Shown piece after piece: positions 35,640-49,212 of a stretch of DNA of 64,000 bases (positions are counted from its first letter, which is position 1; each line of letters begins with the position of its first letter). The stretch covers positions 39,321,280 through 39,385,279 of the forward strand of contig NC_083605.1 in assembly GCF_029168945.1 (NCBI RefSeq). The letters are read 5' to 3'. The notes under the pieces are model-generated. The model was not told where the DNA came from, searched no databases, and saw nothing but the letters and a program-made list of their open reading frames with translations. Position numbers and translations under genes: made by a program. Source of the DNA: Cannabis sativa (Eukaryota > Streptophyta > Magnoliopsida > Rosales > Cannabaceae).

Positions 35640-37537
35640 TGTTGGGTTTTATGCCCTCAAATAAAACTCATTTCAATATAATCAGATTTACTTATTAATA
35701 TAGATCAGAAATAACATTTAATGTTGCATGGTTCACATGATTTATTTCATGATTATATGTATATAATGTATGAATTTATCTGAAACCCTTTTCACATACT
35801 TGATCCTGTTTATTGTGTCGTCAACACATTGGAAAGTAAACATGACTATGTGAATAAAGTTTCCTAGATTTATCAGACACAGGGTTTTACTGATATGATA
35901 ATCTACAACAGAGTTTACTTGCATTTGGAGAAGTGCTATGTTCTTTCCAGAGCATTGGTTAAAGTAAAGCTCAGGCTGGATGCATGGAGTATGCATCGGA
36001 AGGGACCGATATTGAACTTTGACTTAGATTTATTAAACTTACCGTAACATCTATTCAAATCAATATTGCCTAGTTGATCCTAGATCAAATGTTCTTAATC
36101 CTGTTATGATTAGGCTCAATCTTGAAAGGCTATTCGTGTTCTTTGATTTGTTAGTTAAGCCTACTTTTAGGTCAGGGTGATACGTACATTTTGGGAACAC
36201 GGTAGTGCAATTGAGTGGGAGCGCTAGCATAAACATGGAATCTATAGCTTCTCTCTGGCGAATAGTAAGCAAAGGATTAACACCTTCGAGCTTGACCAAA
36301 CGAACATAAATGGTGGAGTACTCATTTCACATAAGCTGAAATATCATTTATACGTGGTCAAGTGTTTTAAGGATAAAATACATTGTAGGGTGTAACGGTA
36401 ATCTAATCCCTTTACAGTGTAGATCATTCATATAGAGGATCATTGATCAAATTAGGATTATAACAATGGATAACTAATGATGTGTCTATATGGTGGAACA
36501 TATAGAGCATTCTGTATACTGAGAGTGCAATTCTAAGTTCTATGCGTGGATTCAACGAAGAATTAATAAGTCAGTGAATTTAGGTTATAAATTTTTGATC
36601 TGCTTATTGGAAGCTCGGTTATATAGACCCATGGTCCCCCCACTAGTTGAAATAATATTGCTTGTAAAACTCATATAATTGGTTTTGATTAATAAATTAT
36701 AATTCTCAATTTAGACTATGTCTATTTGTGAATTTTTCAATAAGTAAGGGTGAAATTGTAAAGAAAGAGTTAATAGGGGCATATTTGTTAATTATGATAC
36801 TTTGTATGGTTCAATTAATAAATATGATAAAGGACAATATTATTTAATAATTATTTATAGTTATTAAATAGTTAGAATTTGCATTTAAATTGTTGAATTA
36901 GAAAATTGTCGTTTTTGAGAAAATCAGATGCAGAAAAGATAAAACTGCAAAATTGCAAAAAGTGAGGCCCAAATCCACTAGTATAGGGCCGACCACTTTT
37001 ATAGGAATTTTCCTCTGATATTTTCATTATTTTAATGCCAAATAATTCAAACCTAACCCTAGTGGAATGCTATAAATAGATAGTGAAGGCTTCAGGAAAA
37101 TTACACTTAAATTTTTTATTTTTCCTTCAGAGAAAAACCTGAGCCTTCTCTCTCCCTATCTTTGGCCGAACCCACTCTCTCTCTCTTCCTCCTTGAGATT
37201 TCGAAATACTTAGTGTATGAGTAGTGCCCACACACATCAAGTGATACCTCAACCATAGTGAGAAAGATTGTGAAGAAAGACTTTCAGCAAGAAGGAGTTT
37301 CACCATCAAAGATTCAGAGAAAGAGATCCAGGTTCAGATATTGATAATGCTCTGCTACAAAAAGGAATCAAGGGCTAGATATCTGAACGGAAGGAGTCAT
37401 AATATTCCGCTGCACCCAATGTAAGGTTTCCTAAACTTTATATGTGTTTATTTTATCGTTTTAGAAAGTTCATATTTAGGGTGTTAATAAACATACTTGT
37501 GACTAGATCTAAGATCCTGGTAAAATAATTTCCAACA
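35640..37537 (+). repeat. Copia-2 3' LTR
   Basis: 1898 bp, TGTTGGG...CCAACA, TATA box TATAAATAGA at 37071-37080, followed by a CTCTCTCTC tract (37180-37195). Confidence 0.9.
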
Positions 37538-38553
37538 GCGTCTATAAGGTGGAACATATAGAGCATTCTATATACTGTGAGTGCAATTCTAAGTTCTATG
37601 CGTGGATTCAGCAAAGAATTAATAAGTCAGTGAATTTAGGTTATAAATTCTTGATCTGCTTATTGGAAGCTCGGTTATATAGACCCATGGTTCCCCCACT
37701 GGTTGAGATAATATTGCTTGTAAGACTCATATAATTGGTTTTGATTAATCAATTATAATTCTCAAATTAGACTGTCTATTTGTGAATTTTTCACTAAGTA
37801 AGGCCGAAATTGTAAAGAAAGAGTTTTAGGGGCATATTTGTTAATTATGATACTTTGTATGGTTCAATTAATAAATATGATAAATGATAATATTATTTAA
37901 TAATTATTTATAGTTATTAAATAGTTAGAATTGGCATTTAATTGGTTGAATTAGAAAATTGGCGTTTTTGAGAAAATCATACGCAGAATTGAGAAAACTG
38001 CAAAATCCATGTAAGGACCATTACACTACATGGCCGGCCACTTGGAATGATTTTTCAAACTTATATTTTCATTATTTTAATTCTAAATAATTCAAACCTA
38101 ACCGTAGTGGAATGCTATAAATAGATAGTGAAGGCTTCAGGAAATTTACACTTAATTTTCTACTTTTTCATTCAGAAAAAATTAAGCCTCTCTCTCTCCC
38201 TATCTTTGGCCGACCACTCCCTCTCTCTCTTCTTCCTAAAGATTTCGAAATTCTTAGTGTTAGAATAGTGCCCACACAGAGCAAGTGATACCTCAATCAT
38301 AGTGAGGAAGATCGTGAAGAAAGACTTTCAGCAAGAAAGAGATCCAGGTTCAGATATTGATAATGCTCTGCTACAGAAAGGAATCAAGGGCTAGATATCT
38401 GAACGGAAGGAGTCATTATATTCCGCTGCACCCAATGTAAGGTTTCCTAAACTTTATATGTGTTTATTTCATCGTTTTAGAAAGTTCATATTTAGGGTGT
38501 TAATCAACATACTTGTGAGTAGATCTAAGATCCTGGTAAAATAATTTTCAACA
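37538..38553 (+). repeat. Copia-1 5' LTR, right piece
   Basis: Resumes with GCGTC plus TATAAGGTGG, the continuation of the sequence cut at 18067, and ends TTTTCAACA at 38553. TATA box at 38116. Confidence 0.9.
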
Positions 38554-41500
38554 ACTGGCCTCAGAGCCATGGTAATTGATTTTCTTGCAAGAAATTTGGA
38601 CTTTAAAACTTTTGTTTGATGTTTTGGATGGTATCATGATGTAATGAGTGTTATATGATGATTGATTGATGTTTGTGAATTTTCGTAAAAAATAATTGAA
38701 TATCTGTTTCTGGAATTATTTTTATTGGATAGTATGGAAAAAATTAAGAAATTTACTTTTTTTACAAAACTCAATTTTGATTTAATTTGAATTAGTTATG
38801 ATTTTTTGAAGTTTCGGAAAAAATCAGGAATCGGGCAACCATGCGCGCGCAGAAATCATGCAAAATATCCCTTGCGCTGAGGTTTCACGCCCAAGCACCC
38901 TGTTGCGCGCCCATGGATAGTATGCAATGCATACTGTTCGTACAGCTCGCATTTTTTTTTTCGTTTTCTTTGATTTTTCATGCTTTTTCATGGATTTAAC
39001 TTCCAATTTTTTGTGTAGTTCTGTATTTATACATTTACTATTCCTAATTCAATTCTAATTATCATAATTAAATTAATTAATATTTTGTTAAAATTTAATT
39101 CATGATATTAGTGTAATTTGATTTTGTAAAATAGCAAATATCTATCTTTTTTGCTTAATTATCTATCTTACTTTTAAATTTGATTATATCTTATCTTTTC
39201 TTTAATTAAATTAAATTGTAAAATCTGAAAATGATATTTATTTATCTTTTTTTTTTAATTTTTTTTATTTAATTTTTATTTATAAAGTAACATTAAATTT
39301 TTAAAAGTAGTTAGCAAATTTTGAAATGATATTTAGGTTGGTTGAAACCTAATTTTTCAAAATTGTAGATTTAATTTTAAATATTATTTTAATTAATATA
39401 TATATTTTTTTAATTTTTTCGAAAAATTAAATATTTTTATTATTTAATTATTTTTTCGAAATTTAATTATAAAAAATTAAATAAATCCTACATCTAACTA
39501 TCCAGCTAACCTTGTTGCAGGAGTATGTGTTTTAGCTTGTTTGTAAGTTTTTTAAAACTTATTATTGCTTGATTGTAAATAGCCATGGTTAACTTGTTGA
39601 CAGATCCAATGATCTGATTTTAACTCATGGCTCCCTTGGTCGAGTAAATAATTTGTAACAGGTAAATTTACAATCTTCTTTCATCTGTGTATGACCTAGC
39701 AACATGATAGGATCCATCCAAATTTTGTGCCTGTGTGAGCCTATGCATTTAATTTCATTATAGATGCATATAGGTTGTTGTTGCTAAATAAAATATCATA
39801 GTTCTTGATAGATTTTATGTAGGCCCATTTAGTTTTTGGGCCTATTTAATTCATAACAGTTGTTCATTTTAAGGTTAAATTCCTCTCTTTTGGGCCTTGT
39901 GTGAGAGTTGGGAGCCATAGTAGTGGGTACGACATACTGAACCCAGCACCCCCTCACATGAACCAGCCCAATTGTGAAGGCCCATTTGCCTGATTTGAAT
40001 AACTGTACTAGGTTAATTAAACTAGTTTAACCTAATAAAATTGATTAGCAACATAATTAATTTCATTTATTTTGAAATTAATTTAAGAAAAGCATAATTT
40101 AAAGAATTTTATTCTAAGTTAAACTATATGTATTTTCTTGTATTTAATTAAATATAGAATCACAACCATCTAGATTCTTTCTGAAGCTTAATTTAAATTT
40201 TTCATTAAATATTCCTATTTAAGTTGATATTTAGTTATCTCTAACTAATCAATTTAAATCTGAATATCTTTTGGATTTAAAATTTCAAAATTAAGTTGAG
40301 GAAGTTTAGGTATTGGTTATTAAGATTCTTTAGATATTTTTTTTTTAATTGATATCTTTTCGAATATTAACTTAAAATGGAATATTTTCAAATTAAGTGG
40401 TTACAACTTTATTTTTGATATTTAATTAAATTTAAATTTGAAAATATTTAAGTTCTAGATTTTTCTAATACAACTTAAATTAGATATTTTTTTAAATTTT
40501 GTGGAAAAGATACTTAGTCAAATAAGATATTTTCTAGATAGTTATTTCTAGGCTACTTATTATTTCTAATATTAAATAGGAAAATATTATACATTGTTAA
40601 ATTAATTATTTAAATAATTAATTTTGGTACAATTTATTTTAAGTATATTTTTCCTAGTATTAAACTAGAGATTAATAATTAAGCCTTCTCTACACTTAAT
40701 TATTTGTTTCTTCAATTTGATACATTTAATTAATTTGAAAATTAAATATCTAAGTTGATTTTCATCATGATACTTAAATATTTCTTTTTCATGACACTTA
40801 ATTAAATAGAAAATTATTTTTAGTTGAAATTTATTTTTTCAACTAAATTTAAATAATTTTCAAAATATATTTTTTTTTCTTTATTTTATTAATCAAATTT
40901 CGAAATTGCATTTCTTAAATGCTGGAATTTCGAATTTTATTTAAAAAATAGATTAAAGTTGTATATTATTTATTTTAATTTTGGACCAACTTAAATTAAT
41001 GATTTTTTCATTTAATGATTAATTAAAATAAATGAGGTAAAATTTATTTAATTAGAAAATAAATTAATTAGTCCATGAAAATCTAGATAGATATTATCTA
41101 TTTTTACTTGAAGTATTTTTCTAGTGTATATAATTAAATAGAAAATTAATATTTAAGTTGATTTTCATCATCACACTTAAATATTTGAAATTTTTCTTAT
41201 ATATTGAATTAAACAGGAAAATTATATTTTTTGTTGTAAATTAATTTTATTAATTAATTCTGGGCCAACATTAAATTAGAATAATTTTTCCAGGATTTAT
41301 TTTTACATGCATTTTCGAAAATTGTATTCTTAAATACTTTAATTTTTCGAAATGCTATATACATTTATAGAAAATTAAATTTGAGTTGTAAATTAATTTA
41401 TATTAATTTTGTAACAACTTAAATTGAATATTTTTCTAAATATTTATTAGAAATTATTACTAAGATGGAAGAAATTCATGTTATTTTCATATCCATCTAA

Positions 41501-44500
41501 GTAAAATTTATAAATATTAAATTAAAATTTATGTTTAGAATTTTTCATTCTAAATTAGAAATTTTAATTAATAAATATATATTTAAAATAAATAGATTAA
41601 ATAAGTTTCAAAGAAAATACAACTCTCTTTAAATAATGAGCTTTATTATTAAGATATTCCATCTCCATTGTTGGTTTTACATCACGTTTGTTTTAGTGAG
41701 TAATCCTCCCTAATGGAGGAACGTTCATTAGCAATTTCGCACCGTTTAATCTCGAAAGATAAGTAGTTTGTAAGTGTTTTATATGGTATGGATCACCCTA
41801 ATGGTGACGACCATTGTAACACCCTAACTAACATAGGCGTATTACGTGATTTTTAAACATGATGTGCAGCTCGTTGCTAATCAACGAGGTTTATGGAAAA
41901 GCGTGATTAATTAAAATTTTTGCTTTTCAATTAAACTTATAAAATAATATTACAAAAGACTCGGGATCCCGATTACAAAATCATTTACAAAAAGTTTTAA
42001 CGGTTTAACTGATACACAAAATAAAAGTCGCCTAGCGACCAGTTACAAAAATCAGCCTCGCTGTCCCGATGATCGTACGCTCCAGGCCTAACCGCCCCGA
42101 CATGTACAATCTTCACAAGCTCGCTCACGGTCCATCAGCTCTAGCCTTGCCTTTACCTACACATAAACGTAGAACTGTGAGTCGACAGACTCAGTAAGAA
42201 AAGCATAATAATATTCATACATAATCCCGGTTATGATCAGACGCCCATACCCCTGATCATAACCCTAACTGCCGTGTCCAACACGATACTGAGTCCCGCT
42301 ACTGCGGTGTCCAACACGGTACTGAGCCACTACTGCCATGTCCAACATGGTACTCAGTTCTGAACGTTCGTAGGGACGGTACTATTGACATGTAACAACC
42401 TGATCGGTCGAACTGGTCATACTCCGGCTGCTGGTCATACTCCAGCCTGTACCGACGTGTTACTATATCCACCTGATCGGTCGAACCGGTCATACTCCGG
42501 CTGCTGGTCATACTCCAGCCTGTACCGACGGGATACGTGAATAGTACGGAACCACCAACCAAGTGTCAGCCTGATCGGTCGAACCGGTCATACTCCGGCT
42601 GCTGGTCATACTCCAGCCTGTACCGACGTGACAGGGTTGGATGGTTCGAAGCCAACATACAACTAATGTAATCTAACAGGCTTCCTACATGCTCGCTAAA
42701 CATGTAATCTACATATGCATACTGTTATACTAATCTTACCTGGATTCCGAATTCAGGTGTGCCGGTCAACCTGACTGGAACTTTAGCTGAGCGGCGGATT
42801 ACAGGCTCCTAAACCATAAAAATCACAACACTATAAGTGACACGCTAAATCACTTCCCGGGGACTTAAACTATGAACTAAAAGTTTCCCTATCGATAAAA
42901 AGCATGGCAATACCCCCTAAAACATAAAAATGAGGAAAACTAGGGTCCCTGAATTTTCCCCAACCGGAATTCCGGTTCTGGGAAGATTCAGCACCCTCAT
43001 CCGGAATTCCGGATGCACAACCGGAATTCCGGTTCCTCGCAGGCAGCAACAATCTAAAATTCATATCTTGCTCAAATCAATCCCAAATTGATTCAAACCT
43101 TCTAGACCTACTCCATATATCCCAAATAACATTTCAAAAGCATCAAACCTACCCAGAATGCACAGAAACAAAAATCACCATTGGAGCTCAAGCTTTGAGT
43201 TCTAAACTCAAACTTGAGCAAATCTAAACAACATGCATTCAAACCAGCTTAATTCTACTTAATCAAGCCTAGAATAACTTTAGAAAACAATAACAAACAT
43301 CAACAACATTCCAGCAACAAAACATAACCATTTCTTTCAAAAAATTTTGCATATAAAAACTATAACTTGCTCAACCTAAGAATCATGCTATATAAACAGC
43401 TCATTTAACTTCAATTAAACATGCTTAAATCACAACATTCAACAACAACATCACAGCAGCAACATACTCAAATAATCATGCATGCAACATCATATTTTCA
43501 TCAAAACACAACAATTTTTAAAGAAACGATGAAGAGAAGCTAACCTAGCTTGAGGAATGCTTAGATTGGATGAGAATTTACTTGAAAATCACAGCAAAAA
43601 CCCAGCTCCTTGCACCCACATGCACAGCCGAGAGAGAGAGAGGAAAAGAGAGAGAGAGTTTGAAAATTTCTAACTTTTTCTAACTTGTAATTTTTTGTAA
43701 AATGAAAAATCAAATAAAGCCACCTATTAACCTTCATTTCAGCCAAATAATAATAAAATAAACATTTATTTTCAAATAGTCAAGTCACTAAAAGACAAAA
43801 CACTAATGGGGCAAAAAGACCATTTTGCCCCTCCACACTAAAACCACATAATAATCACTAAAGGGGTATTTTTGGAAAATTCTAAATTTTCGGCCATTCT
43901 CGACATTCCCAATGTCTAATAAACCGTCCCAAACTACTAACATACTAAGTTGTGATTTCTACTGAGCCAAACGCCGTGTTCCAAAATACCGGGCACCGGA
44001 AATGCAAAATATGAAAACTACTGAATGACATAAAATGCATCACTGAATTCAATAAATAACAGTATAATAAATTATTTAAATAGCTATAAATAATTTTCAT
44101 AATTAATCAAGATTAACTGCTAATTTCCAAATTAACTAAGTGGGCTTTACAACCATATTTGACTTGCAAATTATGAAACAATGGTGGAAGCTCATAAGAT
44201 AGAATTGCCTTGACTCTCGCCTAAACGGGACAATGCTGAATTCCAATTTTGATCGAATAAAAGGTTGCTAGAATGCTTAACATTTTAGATGAGCTGACAA
44301 CTCTATTCAATGGATGGTAGCTTTGACTCTCGCCTAAACGGGACACTGATATCAATTTGTTGAAAACCTTAGAAATTATTTAGGATTGCATGTTTTAGTA
44401 TTTTAAATTGTCATTCCTACTTGCTATATGTTTAATAATTTCTGAATTGTGTATGAATTTATATTGAACCATGTTATTTTCTGTTATTAAGTTGTTGTTT

Positions 44501-47162
44501 AATTTCGAATCTTCATTGTTGGTCTAACTTGGTTTGTTTATCTAATGACATAAATCCCTAATGGATTTTCGCCATTAGACATACATAATAGTGTTAGATC
44601 TCGAAAGATAAATATTGTATATGCAACATCTAGTTGTTCATCAATTGATGACACCTTAGACTAGTATTTTTACAATATGAAACAAGAAGATTGTATAAAT
44701 AAGATTACTTTGACTTTCGCTAATCGAAGCATCGTTGGATTCTTATTTACAAACGAAATTATCCTAATTCCTCCAAGCTTATTCATTTCGAATTAGCTCA
44801 ATAACATATCATTGGACGAATGGTCTATATATCATTTAACGTCCTTATATTTTCACTTAAGAAATTAAATGACGCATATGATTATAATCCCAAGATTCTA
44901 TTCCCAATTGATATAAATCCTCAATCTTAGAAATCTCGTACTTGTATGGGCAAATCAGACTTAGATTTAAATTAGTAGTGGTAGTCCAAGATAGAATTAC
45001 TCATTATATTTAGTATAAATTTAAGACTTTGACTTTAACTTTAGATTCCAAACAAAAATATTCTTATATTTCTAATTCCAGGATACAATACAGTTACACT
45101 TTCACAAGTGTTTAATATCCATCTTCTATCAATGGATTCAAACTGTATGGAATTTGAGTTTAATATTCTGTGAGCAGGATCCACTTGCACTATTCTATGA
45201 ACTCATTGAAGTAACTAAACCTAAGTCATCAAAAGACATAACCACAATTTTATTAATCTATGGCATTTGTATCTTGTTTATAGTAGTTTTGACAAGATCA
45301 ATCTCTGCAAAGAGTTAATATGCCTATATCCACTGAAAGTAAGTTCATCTCATTCGCAGATGGATGCACATTCAGGAGTGGACATGAGTTTTTCGTTGTA
45401 TTCTTAAAACGATCACTCTAGATTATACCTTAAGCAAAGAAATTTGAAATGTTTGAAAAATTTCATAAATTTCTAGCAATGTTGAAAAACCATTAAGGTA
45501 AGTGGTTAAAGATCTTGCGAACTGATAGGGGTGGAGAAATAGTTAGTAGATATGCAGTTCAAAGATCATGAAATTTATTTTTGAATTATATCCAAACTTA
45601 CATCCCCAGAAAATTCGATTTGCATATTGATGATTAGTTACTAGTTGTTGCCTAAATCTTTCTATGGTAATACAATTTCAGAATGATGTAATGGTTGTAT
45701 ACTTAATATAAATCATTACTAGCTTCATGGATGACCTAATCAAAATCTTAAGAAAAGCTAGAACTGTTAACCATGGTTTGTTAGCTATTTTAAGTGATTA
45801 GGGGTGGACCATCCCATAGTCAATAGACAGGAAAGTGTTTGTTTAAACAAATACTACTTTTCAAAGATAATGACTAAGTCTGAAAATAAAGGAGATATTT
45901 AATTCTTGATTCCAAAAGTTTTTTATCATCTTATTTGACATATGATGATCCCACTGCCTCTGTTGTCTTGTCACAACCGAAGAGATCAATACCATTTAGT
46001 TTTCTTAGACATAATTCATGGTACCTTGTCGTAGTGGGAGAGTTTCTAGGAATTCACCTTCTTATGACTTGGAACACACTAGTGATTAAAATCCATTGTG
46101 AGTTTAAACAAGTAATGGATTGTCAAGATAAGAAACTAAGAAGAAAAGCCAAGAGAACTATAGTTTGATCAATTCACATGGAGTAACCTAAAGTTTTCTA
46201 TTACAAGGACATAAAAGGAAATTTTGTTTATAAATCTATTCAATGGACTTAACAAGACTTCCTGTTCCTAGTATTATAGGTTTGAGTTTATCTAAACCTA
46301 TGGCTTGTAATATACCTGGTAATTACTTAATCTAATGCAAGCAACTTACTTTAGTAAGATGCTGAAGCATTTTCTTTCTAATGGCAATCTTTAGAAGCTT
46401 CTCCACTTCTAGGCATTGATTTTATTTATCTAAGGAAAAGTCTCAACTATTCTAGAAAAGATAAAGCCATGAAAGAATTTCTTAAATAAACAGTGAGAGG
46501 TCTCAGTTATGCTTTAGTATGCCTTAGACCAAACACCTGCTGTTGAGTGGGAGTAATGAGTAGGTATCAGATTAATCCAGGAGAAGAACATTGTAAGATA
46601 ATCAATTAAATCTTAAGAGTAAAGAGAGGAACTATATGTTAGTCAATAAGGTTGTATTTAAAACTCTTAGACTACACCACATTAGATTTCGAGACTTGTC
46701 TTTCTGCTAGAAAGTCTGCTGATAAGATGGTGATTACTCTGGGGGTGGAGTAGCGATTTTGGAGAAGTGTAAAAGCCTATCTGAAGTCTCTAGGTCTACC
46801 AGAGAAAGACTGAATGTTAAAGTTGCAGGAAAGGTACTTATTCAGTCTAAGGAAAGTTCTATAAGTTTTTGGCACCATTCCAAATTGCCTTAACTACTAG
46901 TGTTAATTTCTTGATTAACCAAAAGTAGTTGCCAAAGGTATAGAATCCAGTATCCCAAAAAGAGTAAACATATAGAGAGGAATATCACATTATCAATGAT
47001 TTTGTGATTAGGGAAGAGTAATGGTGGAGAAAAGGTTGTGTTTAATTCAACCTTTCAGATCCTATTACGAGGAGGTTACTACTACTACACTTGATTTGTA
47101 TATCAAGGTGTTGAGATTATTTGAAATGCACTTTTTGTTTTATATTAGTGCAAGTGGGAGTT
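38554..47162 (+). mobile_element. Copia-1 interior, non-autonomous, with solo LTR inside
   Basis: Primer site TGGCCTCAGAGCC (38556-38568). GC-rich leader patch at 38840-38955. AT-rich non-coding sequence to about 41640. The duplicated module starts at about 41655, is cut by the gypsy solo LTR at 41815-44151, and resumes to about 44760. Integrase relic 45260-45625; linker-like open stretch 45935-46168; RT/RNase H relic 46490-47060 with TGA at 46544-46546. Polypurine tract 47152-47162. Confidence 0.8.
41815..44151 (-). mobile_element. Gypsy (Tekay-type) solo LTR
   Basis: 2337 bp TGTAACACCC...GGGCTTTACA, flanked on both sides by ACCAT (41810-41814 and 44152-44156). No internal sequence, so it is a solo LTR from intra-element recombination. 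It carries three GC-rich modules (42391-42450, 42472-42535, 42571-42630) against two and one in the full-length element's LTRs. Flanking copia sequence joins perfectly when it is removed. Confidence 0.93.
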
Positions 47163-49053
47163 TGTTGGGTTTTATGCCCTAAATAAAACTCATTCCAATA
47201 TAATCAGATTTACTTATTACTATTGATCAAAAATAACATTTAATGTTGCATGGTTCACATGATTTATTTCATGATTATGTGTACATAATGTATTAATTCC
47301 TCTGAAACCCTTTTCACATACTTGATCCTGTTCATTGTGCTGTCAACACATTGGAAAGTAAACATGACTATGTGAATAAAGTTTCGTAGATTTATCAGAC
47401 ACAGGGTTTTACTGATATGATAATCTACAACACAGTTTACTTGCATTTGGAGAAATGCTATGTTCTTTCCAGAGCATTGGTTAAAGTAAAGCTCAGGTTG
47501 GATGCATGGACTATGCATCGGAAGGGACCGATATTGAACTTTGACTTAGATTTATTAAACTTACTGTAATATCTATTCAAGTCAATATCGCCTTGTTGAT
47601 CCTAGATCAAATGATGTTAATCCTGTTATGATTAGGCTCAATCTCAAGAGGCTATTCGTGTTCTTTGATTTGTTAGTTAAGCCTACTTGTGGGTGAGGGT
47701 GATACGTACATTTTGGGAACACGGTAGTGCAATTGAGTTGGAGCGCTAACATAAACATGGAATCTATAGCTTCTATCTGGCAAATAGTAAGGAAAGGATG
47801 ATCTCCTTCGAGCTTGACCAAATGAAAATATATGGTGGAGATCTCATCTCACATAATTAGCTGAAATATCATTTATACGGGGTTAAGTGTTTTAAGGATG
47901 AAATACATTGTAGTGTGTAACGGTAATCTAATCCCTTTACAGTGTAGATCATTCATATAGAGGATCATTGATCAAATTAGGATTATAACAATGGATAACT
48001 AATGATGTGTCTATATGGTGGAACATATAGAGCATTCTATATACTGAGAGTGCAATTCTAAGTTCTATGCGTGGATTCAACGAAGAATTAATAAGTCAGT
48101 GAATTTAGGTTAAAAAATTCTTGATCTGCTTATTGGAAGCTCGGTTATATAGATCCATGGTCCCCCCACTAGTTGAGATAATATTGCTTGTAAGACTCAT
48201 ATAATTGGTTTTGATTAATCAATTATAATTCTCTAATTAGACTATGTCTATTTGTGAATTTTTCACTAAGTAAGGGCGAAATTGTAAAGAAAGAGTTTTA
48301 GGGGCATATTTGTTAATTATGATACTTTGTATGGTTCAATTGATAAATATGATAAATGAAAATATTATTTAATAATTATTTATAGTTATTAAATAGTTAG
48401 AATTTGCATTTAAATGGTTGAATTAGAAAATTTGCGTTTTTGAGAAAATCAGATGCAGAATTGAGAAAACTGCAAAATCCAAGTAAGGCCCATTTCACTA
48501 CATGGCCGGCCACTTGGAATGATTTTTCAAACTGATATTTTCATTATTTTAATTCTAAATAATTCAAACCTAACCGTAGTGGAATGCTATAAATAGATTG
48601 TGAAGGCTTCAGGAAATTTACACTTAATTTTCTACTTTTTCATTCAGAAAAAATTAAGCCTCTCTCTCTCCCTATCTTTGGCCGACCACTCCCTCTCTCT
48701 CTTCTTCCTAAAGATTTCGAAATTCTTAGTGTTAGAGTAGTGCCCACACACAGCAAGTGATACCTCAATCATAGTGAGGAAGATCGTGAAGAAAGACTTT
48801 CAGCAAGAAGGAGTTTCAACACTAGAGAAGGAGAGAAAGAGATCGAGGTTCAAATATTGATAATGCTCTGCTACAGAAAGGAATCAAGGGCTAGATATCT
48901 GAGCGGAAGGAGTCATTATATTCCGCTGCACCCAATGTAAGGTTTTCTAAACTTTATATGTGTTTATTTTATCGTTTTAGAAAGTTCATATTTAGGGTGT
49001 TAATCAACATACTTGTGAGTAGATCTAAGATCCTGGTAAAATAATTTCCAATA
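47163..49053 (+). repeat. Copia-1 3' LTR
   Basis: 1891 bp; TATA box at 48588-48597. The last bases read CCAATA, a C-to-T change of the terminal CA. Confidence 0.9.
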
Positions 49054-49098
49054 GAAGTGTGGTCGACGAGTACGTCAGACCCTGTAACGGGGGGTGAT
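49054..49098 (+). other. Cassandra internal domain, right part, with polypurine tract
   Basis: GAAGT is the duplicated target. The rest (GTGTGGTCGACGAGTACGTC, then CCTGTAACGGGGGGTGAT) continues the internal sequence cut at 17219. AACGGGGGGTGAT directly precedes the 3' LTR and is the polypurine tract. Confidence 0.85.
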
Positions 49099-49212
49099 TG
49101 TGACAGTCAGTAGTCCCGTGATCCGTAAAGGGAAATACCGAGTAAGCTGTGCAATCCCACATTGCCTGGGGAAGGTCAAGTGGGATGATTTATAAACTAT
49201 GTAGGTATGGGA
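49099..49212 (+). repeat. Cassandra 3' LTR, left piece
   Basis: TGTGACAGTC to ...GGTATGGGA, cut by Copia-3 and continued at 55925. Confidence 0.9.

Larger units (their letters stand above)
18068..37537 (+). mobile_element. Copia-2, nested in Copia-1 5' LTR
   Basis: Starts TGTTGGG at 18068, ends CCAACA at 37537, flanked by GTGTC (18063-18067) and GCGTC (37538-37542), a 5-bp duplication with one T/C difference. 5' LTR: 18068-18475 plus 27807-29296 (split by the gypsy element). Interior 29297-35639. 3' LTR 35640-37537. Both LTRs add up to about 1898 bp. Relics of integrase (33770-34135) and RT/RNase H (35010-35530) are all broken. Confidence 0.9.
17220..49053 (+). mobile_element. Copia-1, nested in Cassandra internal domain
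   Basis: LTR start TGTTGGG at 17220 and LTR end at 49053 (here ...CCAATA instead of CCAACA). Flanks GAAGC (17215-17219) and GAAGT (49054-49058) form a target duplication with one C/T difference. 5' LTR: 17220-18067 plus 37543-38553 (split by Copia-2). Interior: 38554-47162 (with a gypsy solo LTR at 41815-44151). 3' LTR: 47163-49053. All coding capacity is degenerate. Confidence 0.9.
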
